Counted from the first letter of the stretch, positions 28,259-36,976 are shown. The stretch: 64,000 nucleotides of DNA from Enterococcus caccae ATCC BAA-1240 (GCF_000407145.1 NZ_KE136476.1:124001-188000), one strand, 5' to 3'. Program-made: numbers and translations. Notes: a model not told the origin generated them from the letters alone.

Positions 28259-28944
28259 TGGCAACGATTTTGATTATTGAAGATGATGATGTGATTGCTG
28301 ATTTTATGGGCGCTGTTTTAGAAAAAGAGAAGCATGTCATTCATTTAGCTCATTCGGCATTGGAAGGATTATCAACATTTCGGATGTGGTCGGTAGACTT
28401 GATTTTGCTTGATTTAGGATTGCCTGATCAAGATGGCATTGAAGTATTGAAGAAAATTCGTGAAACATCTCCTGTGCCAATTATTATTATTTCAGCCCGT
28501 GATCATGAAAATAATAAGGTTGAAGCATTAGATTTAGGAGCCGACGACTATATCACCAAGCCGTTTGGTACACCAGAATTACTTGCTAGAATCAGAACTG
28601 CTTTGAGGCATGCTGCAAGTAATTCTGGTGCTCAAATAGAAGTGAAGCAAATCAATAATGGTGACTTATGTATCGATATAGAACACCACACCGTTAGCAA
28701 AAGAGGGCAAGTGATCCATCTGACTCCCAATGAATACAAAATCATCCAGGTTCTTGGTGAAAATGTTGGAAAAGTACTGACACATACCTATATTTCTCAA
28801 AAAGTTTGGGGACCATATAGTAATGAAAGCCAAACACTTAGAGTCAATATGTCGAACATTCGCAAGAAAATCGAAGATAATCCTGTTGAACCAGAATATA
28901 TTTTAACAGAAATCGGGATCGGCTATCGTATGCTTGAAAAATAG
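28258..28944 (+). CDS. kdpE: KdpE, OmpR-family response regulator
   Basis: 228 residues. The receiver domain has the acidic pair EDDD, phospho-acceptor D52 in LILLD52LGLPD, and the conserved K in ITKPF. The C-terminal winged helix has LTPNEYKIIQVL and GIGYRML. It overlaps the kdpD stop codon (TAATG). It should activate kdpFABC from the tandem repeats at 21013-21033. Confidence 0.96.
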   Translation: MATILIIEDDDVIADFMGAVLEKEKHVIHLAHSALEGLSTFRMWSVDLILLDLGLPDQDGIEVLKKIRETSPVPIIIISARDHENNKVEALDLGADDYITKPFGTPELLARIRTALRHAASNSGAQIEVKQINNGDLCIDIEHHTVSKRGQVIHLTPNEYKIIQVLGENVGKVLTHTYISQKVWGPYSNESQTLRVNMSNIRKKIEDNPVEPEYILTEIGIGYRMLEK

Positions 28945-28990
28945 TTTGGAGCAAGAGGTTGCTTCTGCTCTAATGATCACTTCGTTTCCA

Positions 28991-29034
28991 AAAGGCTAGG
29001 ATGAGACTCTTAGAGTTATCTCCTAGCTTTTTTT
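28991..29034 (+). terminator. Terminator of the kdp operon
   Basis: GGCTAGGA...TCCTAGC stem with an internal AGACTCT/TAGAGTT pairing, followed by seven T residues. Confidence 0.85.
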
Positions 29035-29114
29035 AGTGCAAAAATGATAGAGTTAATCGTACATACTAAGGATTAAAAGATGGTAAAATAAGGGAATTAG
29101 ATGGAGGAGAGAAA

Positions 29115-30245
29115 ATGAACATTGTAACAGCTATTGATTCCATGAAAGGTTCATTATCCAGTATTGAAGCGAACCAAATTACTGCTGATGTATTTAGAGC
29201 ACAAGGCCATGTTGTAAAAGAAGTAGCTATCGCAGATGGTGGTGAAGGAACGGTAGCAGCTATTGTAAAAAATAGTGCTGGTCAGAAAATTCAAGCACAA
29301 GTAAAGGCTTTAAATGGGCAATCGGTGACAGTCGATTTTGGCTGGTTTGACTCTGAAAGAGTAGCTGTGATTGAATCGGCTGCAGCTTCTGGTATTCAAT
29401 ATTTAGACGGAACAGAAAAGACCCACCCACAAAATACTTCCTCGTATGGTACTGGGGAACTGATTTTGGCTGCAATGAATCTAGGCGCTAAAACAATTGT
29501 TATAGGTTTGGGGGGAACGGGGACAATCGATGGTGGAATTGGCTTACTAATTGCATTGGGGGTTGAATTTTTTGATCAAACTGGACAACGATTGCCAGCA
29601 AAAGGAAGCAGTTTAGCAAACATCGCTCATTTTTCTGTTGAACATTTAGACCCACGCTTAGCTGAAACCACTTTTTTGATTGCTTCTGATGTTGTCAGCC
29701 CATTATTAGGTGAGTCAGGTGCTGTTTACATGTTTGGCCGCCAAAAAGGCTTAACTGAAAACGAGTTAGCTCAATATGAATCTGGCATGAAGCATTATCA
29801 AGAAGTAGTAAGTAGGACCGCCCGATTGATTGCTGGAGATGGAGCTGCTGGAGGACTTGGTTTTGCTATCAGGGTATTTCTAAATGGAACATTTCGTTCT
29901 GGTTTTGAGTTTATTTCAGAACAAACAGACTTAGAACAAGCGATTGAACATGCCGATTTAGTTATTACTGGTGAAGGTCAGATGGATGATCAGAGCCTTC
30001 AAGGGAAAGTACCCGTTGGGATCGGACGAATTGCCAAAAAATACAATGTACCAGTGATTGCATTCGTAGGAAGTTTTAAAGGCGATCAAAAACAATTTAG
30101 TAAAGAAGGCGTTTCAGTGATCATACCAATTATTGATCATATCACATCATTGGATGAAGCGATGAAGGAAGCGAAAATAAATTTATACAAAGCAGTAAAT
30201 CGTACGTTGGAATTATTGTTGTTGATGAAAAAATATGAGAACTAG
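29115..30245 (+). CDS. glxK: Glycerate kinase, GlxK/GarK family
   Basis: 376 residues, the family length. Motifs are DSMKGSLSSIEAN at the N terminus, IADGGEGT, GTGELILAA, GLGGTGTIDGGIGLL and GEGQMDDQSLQGK. The enzyme phosphorylates D-glycerate, usually to 2-phosphoglycerate in this family. It has its own ribosome site (GGAGGAGA) and terminators on both sides; no glycolate or glucarate genes are nearby. The symbol refers to the family, since GlxK and GarK cannot be told apart here. Confidence 0.92.
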   Translation: MNIVTAIDSMKGSLSSIEANQITADVFRAQGHVVKEVAIADGGEGTVAAIVKNSAGQKIQAQVKALNGQSVTVDFGWFDSERVAVIESAAASGIQYLDGTEKTHPQNTSSYGTGELILAAMNLGAKTIVIGLGGTGTIDGGIGLLIALGVEFFDQTGQRLPAKGSSLANIAHFSVEHLDPRLAETTFLIASDVVSPLLGESGAVYMFGRQKGLTENELAQYESGMKHYQEVVSRTARLIAGDGAAGGLGFAIRVFLNGTFRSGFEFISEQTDLEQAIEHADLVITGEGQMDDQSLQGKVPVGIGRIAKKYNVPVIAFVGSFKGDQKQFSKEGVSVIIPIIDHITSLDEAMKEAKINLYKAVNRTLELLLLMKKYEN

Positions 30246-30282
30246 TAGAACTTTATTTTGTTATAAAAAAAGCACTGTAAAT

Positions 30283-30323
30283 AACACTTGTTGGCGCTAT
30301 CAGCTAATGAGTGTTGTTTTTTT
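30283..30323 (+). terminator. Terminator after the glycerate kinase gene
   Basis: AACACT...TTGGC pairs with GCTAA...AGTGTT, followed by seven T residues. Confidence 0.85.
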
Positions 30324-30494
30324 ATCAACCTTAAGTCTATAAAATATAGGTCTTAGGTACCATGACAAGTGAGGAGAACTACCGCAAAATGGTAAGAGAA
30401 ATAAATAGAAAGGAGTAAATGAAAATAGGGGGAAAAGCTTGGGAAATAGCACTATATTATATAACAAAGCGTCAGAATCAATGGAGGGGAAAAC

Positions 30495-31175
30495 ATGTCT
30501 GTAATAGAAGCAAGAAATATAAAAAAAAGCTACGGTCGTAATGAATCAAAATTTGATGCCTTAAAAGGTGTAACTTTAAAAATTGAAGAAGGTGAATCCG
30601 TTGCGATCATCGGAAAAAGTGGGTCAGGTAAATCAACATTTATGCATATTTTGGCATTATTAGATAAACCAACATCAGGAGAAATTTTATTAAACAATCA
30701 AGATGTAACCAGCATCAGCAAAAAAGAGTTAGATAAAACAAGAAACAAACAATTTGGCTTTGTGTTTCAGCAATTTTTCATGAATTCTAAAGATACGGTC
30801 TTAAATAATGTCATGTTACCACTAAAAATTGGCGGTATTTCAAATGGCAAACGAAAAGAAATGGCACTTGAAGCGTTAAAAGCTGTTGAATTAGAGGATA
30901 AAATCAATAATAAAGCTAATAATTTATCAGGTGGTCAAAAACAGCGTGTTTGTATCGCCCGAGCGCTAGTGAACAACCCTAAAATCATTTTTGCAGATGA
31001 ACCTACAGGAAACTTAGATTCCACGACGGGTGAGAAGATTGAACAGTTGTTATTTGATTTAAATAAAGAAAAAGGGATCACACTGATTATTGTCACACAT
31101 GATCCAGAACTTGCAGCACGCTGTGATCGACAAATCCATGTGCGTGACGGATTAATTGTGGGAGGGAACGAGTAG
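30495..31175 (+). CDS. ABC transporter ATP-binding protein, MacB/LolD type
   Basis: 226 residues: Walker A GKSGSGKST, Q-loop FVFQQFF, signature LSGGQKQR, Walker B IIFADEPTGNLDS and the switch His (VTHDPEL). The ADEPTGNLDS form marks the MacB/LolD/FtsE class, which works with mechanotransmission permeases rather than classic importers. Ribosome site GGAGGGG. Its stop codon directly abuts the permease gene. It probably exports a peptide or lipid-like compound; substrate unknown. Confidence 0.92.
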   Translation: MSVIEARNIKKSYGRNESKFDALKGVTLKIEEGESVAIIGKSGSGKSTFMHILALLDKPTSGEILLNNQDVTSISKKELDKTRNKQFGFVFQQFFMNSKDTVLNNVMLPLKIGGISNGKRKEMALEALKAVELEDKINNKANNLSGGQKQRVCIARALVNNPKIIFADEPTGNLDSTTGEKIEQLLFDLNKEKGITLIIVTHDPELAARCDRQIHVRDGLIVGGNE

Positions 31176-32459
31176 ATGAAATTTAGTGATATTTTAAAAT
31201 CAGCCAGTTCAAATTTAATGCGGAATAAAGGGCGGACAATTTTAACAATAGTAGCCATCTTTATTGGGGCATTTACCATTTCGCTTACAACAGGCGTTAA
31301 TATTGGAGTCAATGATTATATTGATAAACAAGTCGGCAGTGTAGGCGGTCAAAATCAAATCATAATCCAACCTAAAATGACTGGAGGACCTAGTGAAGAT
31401 GGCGAACCTGAAAAATACGATGAAAACAAAAAAACAAGCTCAATGCAACAACAGGAAGCCTTAGATAGCAAAGATCTTGAGAAAATCAAAAAGATCAAAG
31501 GGATCAAAAACGCAGAAGCAATGAAATCTGTTTCGACAAGTTATATTTCAGGAAAGAACGATGAAAAATATGTCTTTTCAGGAATGCCGATGGTGGAAGA
31601 ATTGAATGTAGATCTGGAAGCAGGCAAAGAGCTTGACCAAAATAGTTCAAAATTCCAACTCAATTTAGCGCCAGAATATGTGAAATCTTTAGGCTATAAA
31701 TCAAGTGAAGAAGCTATTGGTAAAACCGTTAAAATCGCAGCACCTTCTGCTGCTACTGGAGAAGAAAAAATAGTTGAAGCGACCATCGTTGGTGTACGTA
31801 ATACTAGTTTGATCCAAGGTGGAATGTCATTATTGAATCGCTCTCTTGTTGATGAAATTTCAAAAATCAATGAAGCAGGATTACCAGAAGCAATGACTGG
31901 ACAATATGGTTTGATTATGGGTGAAATGAGCAAAGATGTAACCAAGACAGAAATCGCAGATGTAAAAGAACGGTTAGATAAAGCGGGTTACATGGGACAA
32001 ACAGTAGAAGATCAAATCGGCATGATCAGAAATGTGATCAATGCAATTACAGGTGTTCTAACAATGTTTGGTGCGATTGCCTTATTAGCAGCAAGTTTTG
32101 GAATCATTAACACGTTGTATATGTCAGTTCAAGAACGTACAAGAGAAATCGGTTTGATGAAAGCAATGGGACTTAGCAGTGGGAAAGTTTTTACGATTTT
32201 TAGTGTAGAAGCAGCGTTGATTGGCTTCCTGGGTTCTCTTTTAGGGATCTTAGGAGCAGTTGGAGCAGGTGCGCTGATCAACCAAATCGCAGCTGACTCT
32301 TTCTTGAAATCATTAACAGGCTTTACCTTGATTCAATTTTCAGCCTCTTCATCAGCTGTGATCATTTTGGTAATCATGGGAATCGCATTTCTTGCAGGAA
32401 CATTACCAGCACGTAGAGCAGCAAAATTAGATCCGATTGAATCACTGCGTTATGAATAA
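31176..32459 (+). CDS. ABC transporter permease, MacB-like (FtsX fold)
   Basis: 427 residues. One N-terminal helix (about 22-44, ILTIVAIFIGAFTISLTTG), a large extracytoplasmic MacB-PCD domain (about 45-280) and three C-terminal helices with the FtsX motif VQERTREIGLMKAMGLS. The start codon follows the stop of the ATPase gene immediately, so the two form one exporter. No membrane-fusion protein gene is nearby. Confidence 0.92.
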   Translation: MKFSDILKSASSNLMRNKGRTILTIVAIFIGAFTISLTTGVNIGVNDYIDKQVGSVGGQNQIIIQPKMTGGPSEDGEPEKYDENKKTSSMQQQEALDSKDLEKIKKIKGIKNAEAMKSVSTSYISGKNDEKYVFSGMPMVEELNVDLEAGKELDQNSSKFQLNLAPEYVKSLGYKSSEEAIGKTVKIAAPSAATGEEKIVEATIVGVRNTSLIQGGMSLLNRSLVDEISKINEAGLPEAMTGQYGLIMGEMSKDVTKTEIADVKERLDKAGYMGQTVEDQIGMIRNVINAITGVLTMFGAIALLAASFGIINTLYMSVQERTREIGLMKAMGLSSGKVFTIFSVEAALIGFLGSLLGILGAVGAGALINQIAADSFLKSLTGFTLIQFSASSSAVIILVIMGIAFLAGTLPARRAAKLDPIESLRYE

Positions 32460-32473
32460 GAACTAATGTATTA

Positions 32474-32515
32474 GGGGCTGAGCTATAACTCGAAGAGTTA
32501 TAGCTCAGCCCCTTA
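32474..32515 (+). terminator. Perfect 18-bp hairpin after the ABC exporter
   Basis: GGGGCTGAGCTATAACTC, loop GAA, and the exact complement. The T run after it is short (TTAAAATTTG), so termination may depend on stem strength. Confidence 0.75.
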
Positions 32516-32594
32516 AAATTTGAATAAACGGTAGTGAAAAAGCTTCGCAAATCGGCACTGTTGTCCTAAATTCTTATTTTTTGTAAGCATATTT

Positions 32595-32624
32595 TTTACC
32601 TAAATAAAAAATAAGGAGTATACT
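32595..32624 (+). promoter_or_regulatory. Promoter of the MDR reductase gene
   Basis: TTTACC (32595-32600) and TATACT (32619-32624), 18 bp apart; AGTATACT is itself palindromic. The ribosome site GGAGG follows at about 32647. Confidence 0.5.
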
Positions 32625-32661
32625 GAGTTCACATTTAGTTAAAAACGGAGGAATTTTAAAT

Positions 32662-33603
32662 ATGAAAGCAGTAGTCATCAATCAATATGGCAGTAAAGAA
32701 GAACTAACGGAACAAGACGTAACTTTACCTGAGTTAAAAGCAAACCAAGTGCTTGTTAAAGAGCATGCCACATCCATCAACCCAATCGACTGGAAATTAA
32801 GAGAAGGCTATTTAAAACAAATGTTTGACTGGCCATTCCCGATTATTTTAGGCTGGGACGTTGCAGGTGTTATCACAGAAGTTGGTAGCGATGTAACTGA
32901 CTGGAAAGTTGGCGATAAAGTTTTCGCTCGTCCAGAAACCACACGTTTTGGTACGTATGCAGAGGAAACGATCGTTGATGCTGATTTGTTAGCGAAAATC
33001 CCTGAAAATGTTTCTTTTGAAGAAGCCGCAGCTGTTCCTTTAGCTGGATTGACAGCTTTACAAGCACTTTTTGATCATGGAAAACTTCAAAAAGGCGAAA
33101 AAGTCTTGATTCATGCTGGAGCTGGTGGTGTAGGAACGTATGCAATCCAACTAGCGAAACAAGCGGGCGCTTACGTCATTACAACAGCAAGTGAAAAAAA
33201 TCATGAGTTGTTAGAAAAACTAGGTGCAGATGAAATAATCGATTATCATACAACAAATTTTGCAGATGTTCTAACTGATATCGATCTAGTATTTGATACA
33301 ATGGGTGGCGATATCCAAAAATCTAGCTTTTCAGTTCTAAAACCAAATACAGGACGTTTGATTTCGATCGTTGGGATTGCAGACGAAGCGTTAGCGAAAG
33401 AAAAAAACATCAAAGCCGAAAGTATCTGGCTTCAAACAAACGGGAAACAATTACAAGAAATTGCTGATTTAATAGCTGCTGGAAAAGTGATTTCAGTAGT
33501 CGGAGAAGTTTTCCCTTTTTCTAGACAAGGTGTTTATGATGCCCATGCATTAAGTGAAACACACCATGCTGTAGGGAAAATTGTTATCAAAATGGCTGAC
33601 TAA
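32662..33603 (+). CDS. MDR-family NADP-dependent quinone oxidoreductase-like enzyme
   Basis: 313 residues. Features are INPIDWKLREGYL, GWDVAGVITEVG, LTALQALFD and the nucleotide-binding HAGAGGVGTYAIQLAK. The zinc ligands of alcohol dehydrogenases are absent, as in the zinc-free quinone reductase branch. It should reduce quinones or enones with NADPH. It is convergent with the ArsR gene and sits beside two nitroreductases and a VOC protein, which fits an electrophile-detoxification set. Confidence 0.88.
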   Translation: MKAVVINQYGSKEELTEQDVTLPELKANQVLVKEHATSINPIDWKLREGYLKQMFDWPFPIILGWDVAGVITEVGSDVTDWKVGDKVFARPETTRFGTYAEETIVDADLLAKIPENVSFEEAAAVPLAGLTALQALFDHGKLQKGEKVLIHAGAGGVGTYAIQLAKQAGAYVITTASEKNHELLEKLGADEIIDYHTTNFADVLTDIDLVFDTMGGDIQKSSFSVLKPNTGRLISIVGIADEALAKEKNIKAESIWLQTNGKQLQEIADLIAAGKVISVVGEVFPFSRQGVYDAHALSETHHAVGKIVIKMAD

Positions 33604-33606
33604 ATA

Positions 33607-33652
33607 AAATAGACCATCCCCAACAGGTGAATATGTTGAGGATGGTCTATTT
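33607..33652. terminator. Bidirectional terminator, MDR and ArsR genes
   Basis: AAATAGACCATCC...CAACA pairs with TGTTG...GGATGGTCTATTT. It overlaps the last codons of the minus-strand ArsR gene. Confidence 0.85.
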
Positions 33653-33958
33653 AGTTGTGTTTCCTGCTCTAAAGCGGATCAATTCTATTAATCCAGGCAA
33701 CTCTTGCTGGATGTACTCTTGATTTAAAACATAGGTTTTCGCAGTTCCGATTTTAATTTCTTGAATCAGCAGAGCATCCTTCAGTAACTTTATGTGGTGA
33801 GATAAAGTGGATTTTACAATATTATATTTCTCTGAAGTAATTCGTTTTTCACCATCAAGTAATAAGCAAGTAAGGATATTCAAACGAATTGGATCACTAA
33901 CTGCTTGAAGCGCTTGAAGAACAGGATCGTGGTTGTTGTCGACTATTTTATTTTTCAT
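33647..33958 (-). CDS. ArsR-type winged-helix repressor, probably leaderless
   Basis: 103 residues from ATG 33958 (MKNKIVDNN...). The core has LQAVSDPIRLNILTCLLLDGE and the recognition region YNIVKSTLSHHIKLLKDA, an ArsR/HTH_20 fold with no metal-binding Cys pair. No ribosome site precedes this ATG; a TGTTATAAT extended -10 ends six bases before it, so transcription should start at the A of ATG. The upstream GTG at 33997 would place the promoter inside the gene. It is divergent from a nitroreductase gene and probably represses it. Confidence 0.8.
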   Translation of the reverse strand: MKNKIVDNNHDPVLQALQAVSDPIRLNILTCLLLDGEKRITSEKYNIVKSTLSHHIKLLKDALLIQEIKIGTAKTYVLNQEYIQQELPGLIELIRFRAGNTTK

Positions 33959-33964
33959 AAACAG

Positions 33965-33973
33965 ATTATAACA
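33965..33973 (-). promoter_or_regulatory. Extended -10 promoter of the ArsR gene
   Basis: Minus-strand TGTTATAAT (TATAAT at 33970-33965), six bases before the ATG at 33958. Confidence 0.6.
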
Positions 33974-33985
33974 TAAACATACTAC

Positions 33986-34038
33986 TTTACATATCACGGA
34001 GGGAATGATATATTTTTAATGTTCGAAAATAATCGAAC
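33986..34038 (+). promoter_or_regulatory. Nitroreductase promoter with start-site operator
   Basis: TTTACA (33986-33991), 17 bp, TATATT (34009-34014). The inverted repeat GTTCGA-N6-TCGAAC (34021-34038) begins at the expected transcription start, a position suited to repression by the divergent ArsR-type protein. Confidence 0.65.
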
Positions 34039-34061
34039 GAAAGAGAGAGATGAGGGATATT

Positions 34062-34700
34062 ATGGAAAACACATATAAAGAAAATAATTTTGATACGATT
34101 ATGAAAGGCAGAAGATCGATTCGTAACTATGATCCGACAGTTAAAATCAGCCGAGAAGAAATGGAACAAATCATCAATGATACTGTTAAAGCACCATCTT
34201 CAGTGAATATGCAGCCTTGGCGCTTTACTGTTGTTGAAAGTGATGAAGGAAAAGAAGCGTTAGCACCTCTTGTTCGTTTTAATAAAGTGCAAAATGAAAC
34301 ATCAGCTGCAATGATCGTGATTTTTGGTGATTTAAATAGCTTTGAACATGCCGAAAAAATTTACGGTACGGCTGTTGAGCAAAACCTAATGCCCCCAGAA
34401 GTGAAGGAGCGCCAATTAGAAGCACTGAGTCCTTTATTTGAGCAAATGTCTACAGAGGATAAAAAAGAAATGGCAATTATTGATGGCGCATTAGCTGCGA
34501 TGAACTTAATGTTAGTTGCCCGTGCTTATGGTTATGATACCAATCCTATCGGCGGCTTTGAACGTGAAAAAATTGCTGAAGCGCTAGATATGGATAAAGA
34601 ACGTTATTATCCAGTGATGATTGTTTCAATCGGTAAAGCAAATGAAGAAGGTTATCCGTCTTATCGCTTACCAGCAACTGACATTACAAATTGGAAATAG
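34062..34700 (+). CDS. Nitroreductase family FMN oxidoreductase
   Basis: 212 residues from ATG 34062, placed after GAGGG; an ATG at 34050 has a poorer site. The FMN-binding starts are GRRSIRNYDPTVKI and APSSVNMQPWRFTVVE, and the later part has GYDTNPIGGFEREKIAEAL. It should reduce nitro or quinone compounds with NAD(P)H. The DUF1304 gene follows 13 bp later. It is under the promoter and operator at 33986-34038. Confidence 0.9.
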   Translation: MENTYKENNFDTIMKGRRSIRNYDPTVKISREEMEQIINDTVKAPSSVNMQPWRFTVVESDEGKEALAPLVRFNKVQNETSAAMIVIFGDLNSFEHAEKIYGTAVEQNLMPPEVKERQLEALSPLFEQMSTEDKKEMAIIDGALAAMNLMLVARAYGYDTNPIGGFEREKIAEALDMDKERYYPVMIVSIGKANEEGYPSYRLPATDITNWK

Positions 34701-34713
34701 GAGGAAAAAATTT

Positions 34714-35079
34714 ATGCAGATTATTCCATTAGTTCTAGCTGTGATCGTTGCAGTTGAACATTATTACATTTTATATCTAGAAATGTTTCAGACAACGTCT
34801 CCTGCAGCACAACGTAGCTTTGGTCTAGATAAAGAATTTTTGGCCGATCCAAGAGTACAAACTTTGTTCAAAAACCAAGGACTATATAACGGTTTTTTAG
34901 CTACAGGAATTTTATGGGGTGCATTTTTCGCGGCGAATAGCTGGAGTGTGGTAACGTTTTTCATCGTTTGTGTGGTTGTTGCTGCCGTATATGGTGGACT
35001 GACTTCATCCAAATCGATTTTAATAAAACAAGGTATTCCAGCAATGATTACGTTGCTAGCACTTTTGATTTTTAGATAA
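34714..35079 (+). CDS. DUF1304 membrane protein
   Basis: 121 residues from ATG 34714 (ribosome site AGGAGGAAAA). Four hydrophobic helices, with the family's VAVEHYYILYLEMF start and a QRSFGLDKE...NQGLYNGFLA loop. Function is unknown; the family often sits next to redox and stress genes. It is in an operon with the nitroreductase gene. Confidence 0.85.
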   Translation: MQIIPLVLAVIVAVEHYYILYLEMFQTTSPAAQRSFGLDKEFLADPRVQTLFKNQGLYNGFLATGILWGAFFAANSWSVVTFFIVCVVVAAVYGGLTSSKSILIKQGIPAMITLLALLIFR

Positions 35080-35081
35080 AA

Positions 35082-35130
35082 AAAGAAAAGTTTAAGGCGA
35101 GAAATCTCTTGTCTTAGGCTTTTTTCTTTT
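35082..35130 (+). terminator. Terminator after the DUF1304 gene
   Basis: AAGTTTAAGGCGAGA pairs with TCTTGTCTTAGGCTT, followed by TTTTTCTTTT. Confidence 0.8.
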
Positions 35131-35148
35131 ATTTTGAAAAAACTTATA

Positions 35149-35195
35149 AAAAGTAAGTCAAATCTCTTTACTTACTTTTAGTAAGACGATATACT
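35149..35195 (+). promoter_or_regulatory. Promoter with overlapping inverted repeats, nitroreductase/VOC operon
   Basis: TTTACT (35167-35172), 17 bp, TATACT (35190-35195). CTTACT-TTT-AGTAAG (35171-35185) is a perfect palindrome over the -35/spacer, and AAAAGTAAGT (35149-35158) mirrors ACTTACTTTT (35170-35179). This looks like a repressor site, different from the GTTCGA site upstream, so another regulator is expected. Confidence 0.6.
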
Positions 35196-35242
35196 GTGAA
35201 AGTAATCTAAAAACTAATTCGAATCGAAAAGGAGCAATACAC

Positions 35243-35839
35243 ATGACAGAATTTATTCAAGCATTAAAAAAACGCCGTTCAATCTACGCTTTAGGAGATA
35301 ACCTACCTCAATCACAAGAAGAAATTACAGCTTTAGTGAAAGAGATTGTTAGAGAAAGCCCAACATCTTTTAACTCACAAACACAACGTGTGGTTTTCTT
35401 ATTCGGCGATGCGCATAAAAAATTATGGTCAATCACAGAAGAAGCGTTGAAACCTTTAACACCTGCAGAAGCTTTCCCAAATACACAAGCGAAATTACAA
35501 AGCTTTGCAGCTGGAACGGGTACATTGCTTTTCTTTGAAGATATGGATATCGTTAAAAACTTACAAGAACAATTTGAATTATATGCAGATAACTTCCCAG
35601 TATGGTCAGAACAAGCAAGTGGGTTGACACAAGCCAACGTTTGGACTGCATTAGCACAAAAAAATATCGGTGCAAACTTACAACATTACAACCCAGTAAT
35701 CGATGAAGCAGTTGCGAAAGAATGGTCTATTCCAAGTCAATGGAAATTAAGAGCACAACTTGTTTTCGGTTCAATCGAAGCTGAAGCTGGCGAAAAAGAA
35801 TACATGGAAGATAGCGCGCGTTTCTTAGAATTTAACTAA
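35243..35839 (+). CDS. Nitroreductase family protein, Frm2/HBN1-like branch
   Basis: 198 residues. It has RRSIYALG, ESPTSFNSQTQRVVFLFG and a C-terminal region with IGANLQHYNP and LRAQLVFGSIEAEAGEKEY, which place it in the branch named after yeast Frm2. These use FMN and respond to oxidative or electrophile stress. It precedes the VOC gene by 25 bp and shares its promoter. Confidence 0.88.
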   Translation: MTEFIQALKKRRSIYALGDNLPQSQEEITALVKEIVRESPTSFNSQTQRVVFLFGDAHKKLWSITEEALKPLTPAEAFPNTQAKLQSFAAGTGTLLFFEDMDIVKNLQEQFELYADNFPVWSEQASGLTQANVWTALAQKNIGANLQHYNPVIDEAVAKEWSIPSQWKLRAQLVFGSIEAEAGEKEYMEDSARFLEFN

Positions 35840-35864
35840 TTAAAAGCAAATGGGGGAGAAAAGT

Positions 35865-36710
35865 ATGGTGTACACATTACCTAAAGAAACGATCGTAAAA
35901 CAAGTGAAGTTGAAAGTGGAAAATCTGGATGTAATGACAGAATTTTATACACAAATGATTGGCCTTGTTTTATTGAACAAAGAACAAAATACAGCTTTCT
36001 TAGGTGCACAGAATTCTTCTGAAGCAATTGTGATTCTGGAAGAGCTTGTTGATCCTATCCTAAATGATAAAACAACAGGATTGTACCATACCGCTTTTCT
36101 CTTACCAACGCGTAAAGATTTAGGGAATAGCTTGTTATGGCTATTACAAAATAATATTGAAATCGGTGCAGCTGATCATGGTTACAGCGAAGCAATCTAT
36201 CTAAGCGATCCAGAAGGCAATGGTATCGAAATCTATCGAGATAAACCAATGACAGAATGGGATATTCGAGCAGATGGAGAAATCATTGGTGTAACCGAGG
36301 AGTTAGATGGTGATGCTGTGGTTGCAGAAGCTGATGGTCAATGGTTAGGTATGGCACCAGGATCAAGAATTGGACATGTTCATTTACAAGTTGCAGATTT
36401 AGAGGAGACGGAGACGTTCTATGAAAAACTTGGGTTTTCTTTAAAATCAAATTTTGGCAGACGTGCGAAATTCTTTGCCGCAGGTGAGTATCATCATCAT
36501 ATCGGGACGAATACTTGGAATGGAGAACATGTAGCTTTAATTGGTGAGAATCAGTTAGGCTTAGCGTGGTATACGTTCCAGTTGCCTTCTAGAGAAGCGT
36601 TTGAGTTGTTTGTTAAGCAGCTTGGTGAAACTTCTGTTGAGTATGTGAAGGAAAATGAGCAAGTAGTAATCCAAGATCCAAATGGGATGAAGATTAAGTT
36701 TGGATATTAA
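35865..36710 (+). CDS. Two-domain VOC protein, CatE/MhqO-like dioxygenase
   Basis: 281 residues from ATG 35865 after GGGGGAG; the alternative start at 35850 overlaps that site. Two glyoxalase/VOC modules are present: residues about 10-125 (VKLKVENLDVMTEFYTQMIGL ... GIEIYRDKP) and 165-280 (IGHVHLQVADLEETETFYEKLGF ... DPNGMKIKFGY). H in GHVHLQV, H in EYHHHIGTN and E or its substitute at the end form the metal site of ring-cleaving dioxygenases. In Bacillus, relatives sit with nitroreductases in quinone-resistance operons, as here. Confidence 0.85.
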   Translation: MVYTLPKETIVKQVKLKVENLDVMTEFYTQMIGLVLLNKEQNTAFLGAQNSSEAIVILEELVDPILNDKTTGLYHTAFLLPTRKDLGNSLLWLLQNNIEIGAADHGYSEAIYLSDPEGNGIEIYRDKPMTEWDIRADGEIIGVTEELDGDAVVAEADGQWLGMAPGSRIGHVHLQVADLEETETFYEKLGFSLKSNFGRRAKFFAAGEYHHHIGTNTWNGEHVALIGENQLGLAWYTFQLPSREAFELFVKQLGETSVEYVKENEQVVIQDPNGMKIKFGY

Positions 36711-36715
36711 TCTGA

Positions 36716-36749
36716 AAAAGTCAACTTCGTAATGGAAGTTGGCTTTTTT
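36716..36749 (+). terminator. Terminator of the nitroreductase/VOC operon
   Basis: AAAAGTCAACTTC / GGAAGTTGGCTTTTTT hairpin with a T run. Confidence 0.88.
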
Positions 36750-36945
36750 GATTTGTATAGTAGGGAATAGCGAAGTTCAGCTTTACCCTTTTATTTTTTT
36801 AGATAAAATTTATGTGAATATTAATATATAAGAACTGACTATTTTAATCTTTAAGTATTGGTTTGAACTGACTTCTTTTGAATTTAATTCAAACTATTTT
36901 TTTATTGGATTGATACGTTAAATAGGAATCTTTCTGTCTGGTAGT

Positions 36946-36976
36946 AACTTAAAAATTTTTATATTTAATAAAAAAA
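36946..36976 (+). repeat. 31-nt direct repeat, copy 1
   Basis: Identical to 38198-38228; a diverged similarity continues for about 40 nt to 37018. It lies between a terminator and the alpha/beta hydrolase gene. The rest of the 36750-37166 gap is very AT-rich, with no gene I can support. Confidence 0.85.

Noticed and set aside
30419-30541. Possible 40-codon gene (MKIGGKAWEIALYYITK...) before the ABC exporter, after AAAGGAG
   Set aside because: The spacing to the ATG is only 3 bases, it runs 47 bp into the ATPase gene, and the product looks like no known leader; kept out of the gene list.
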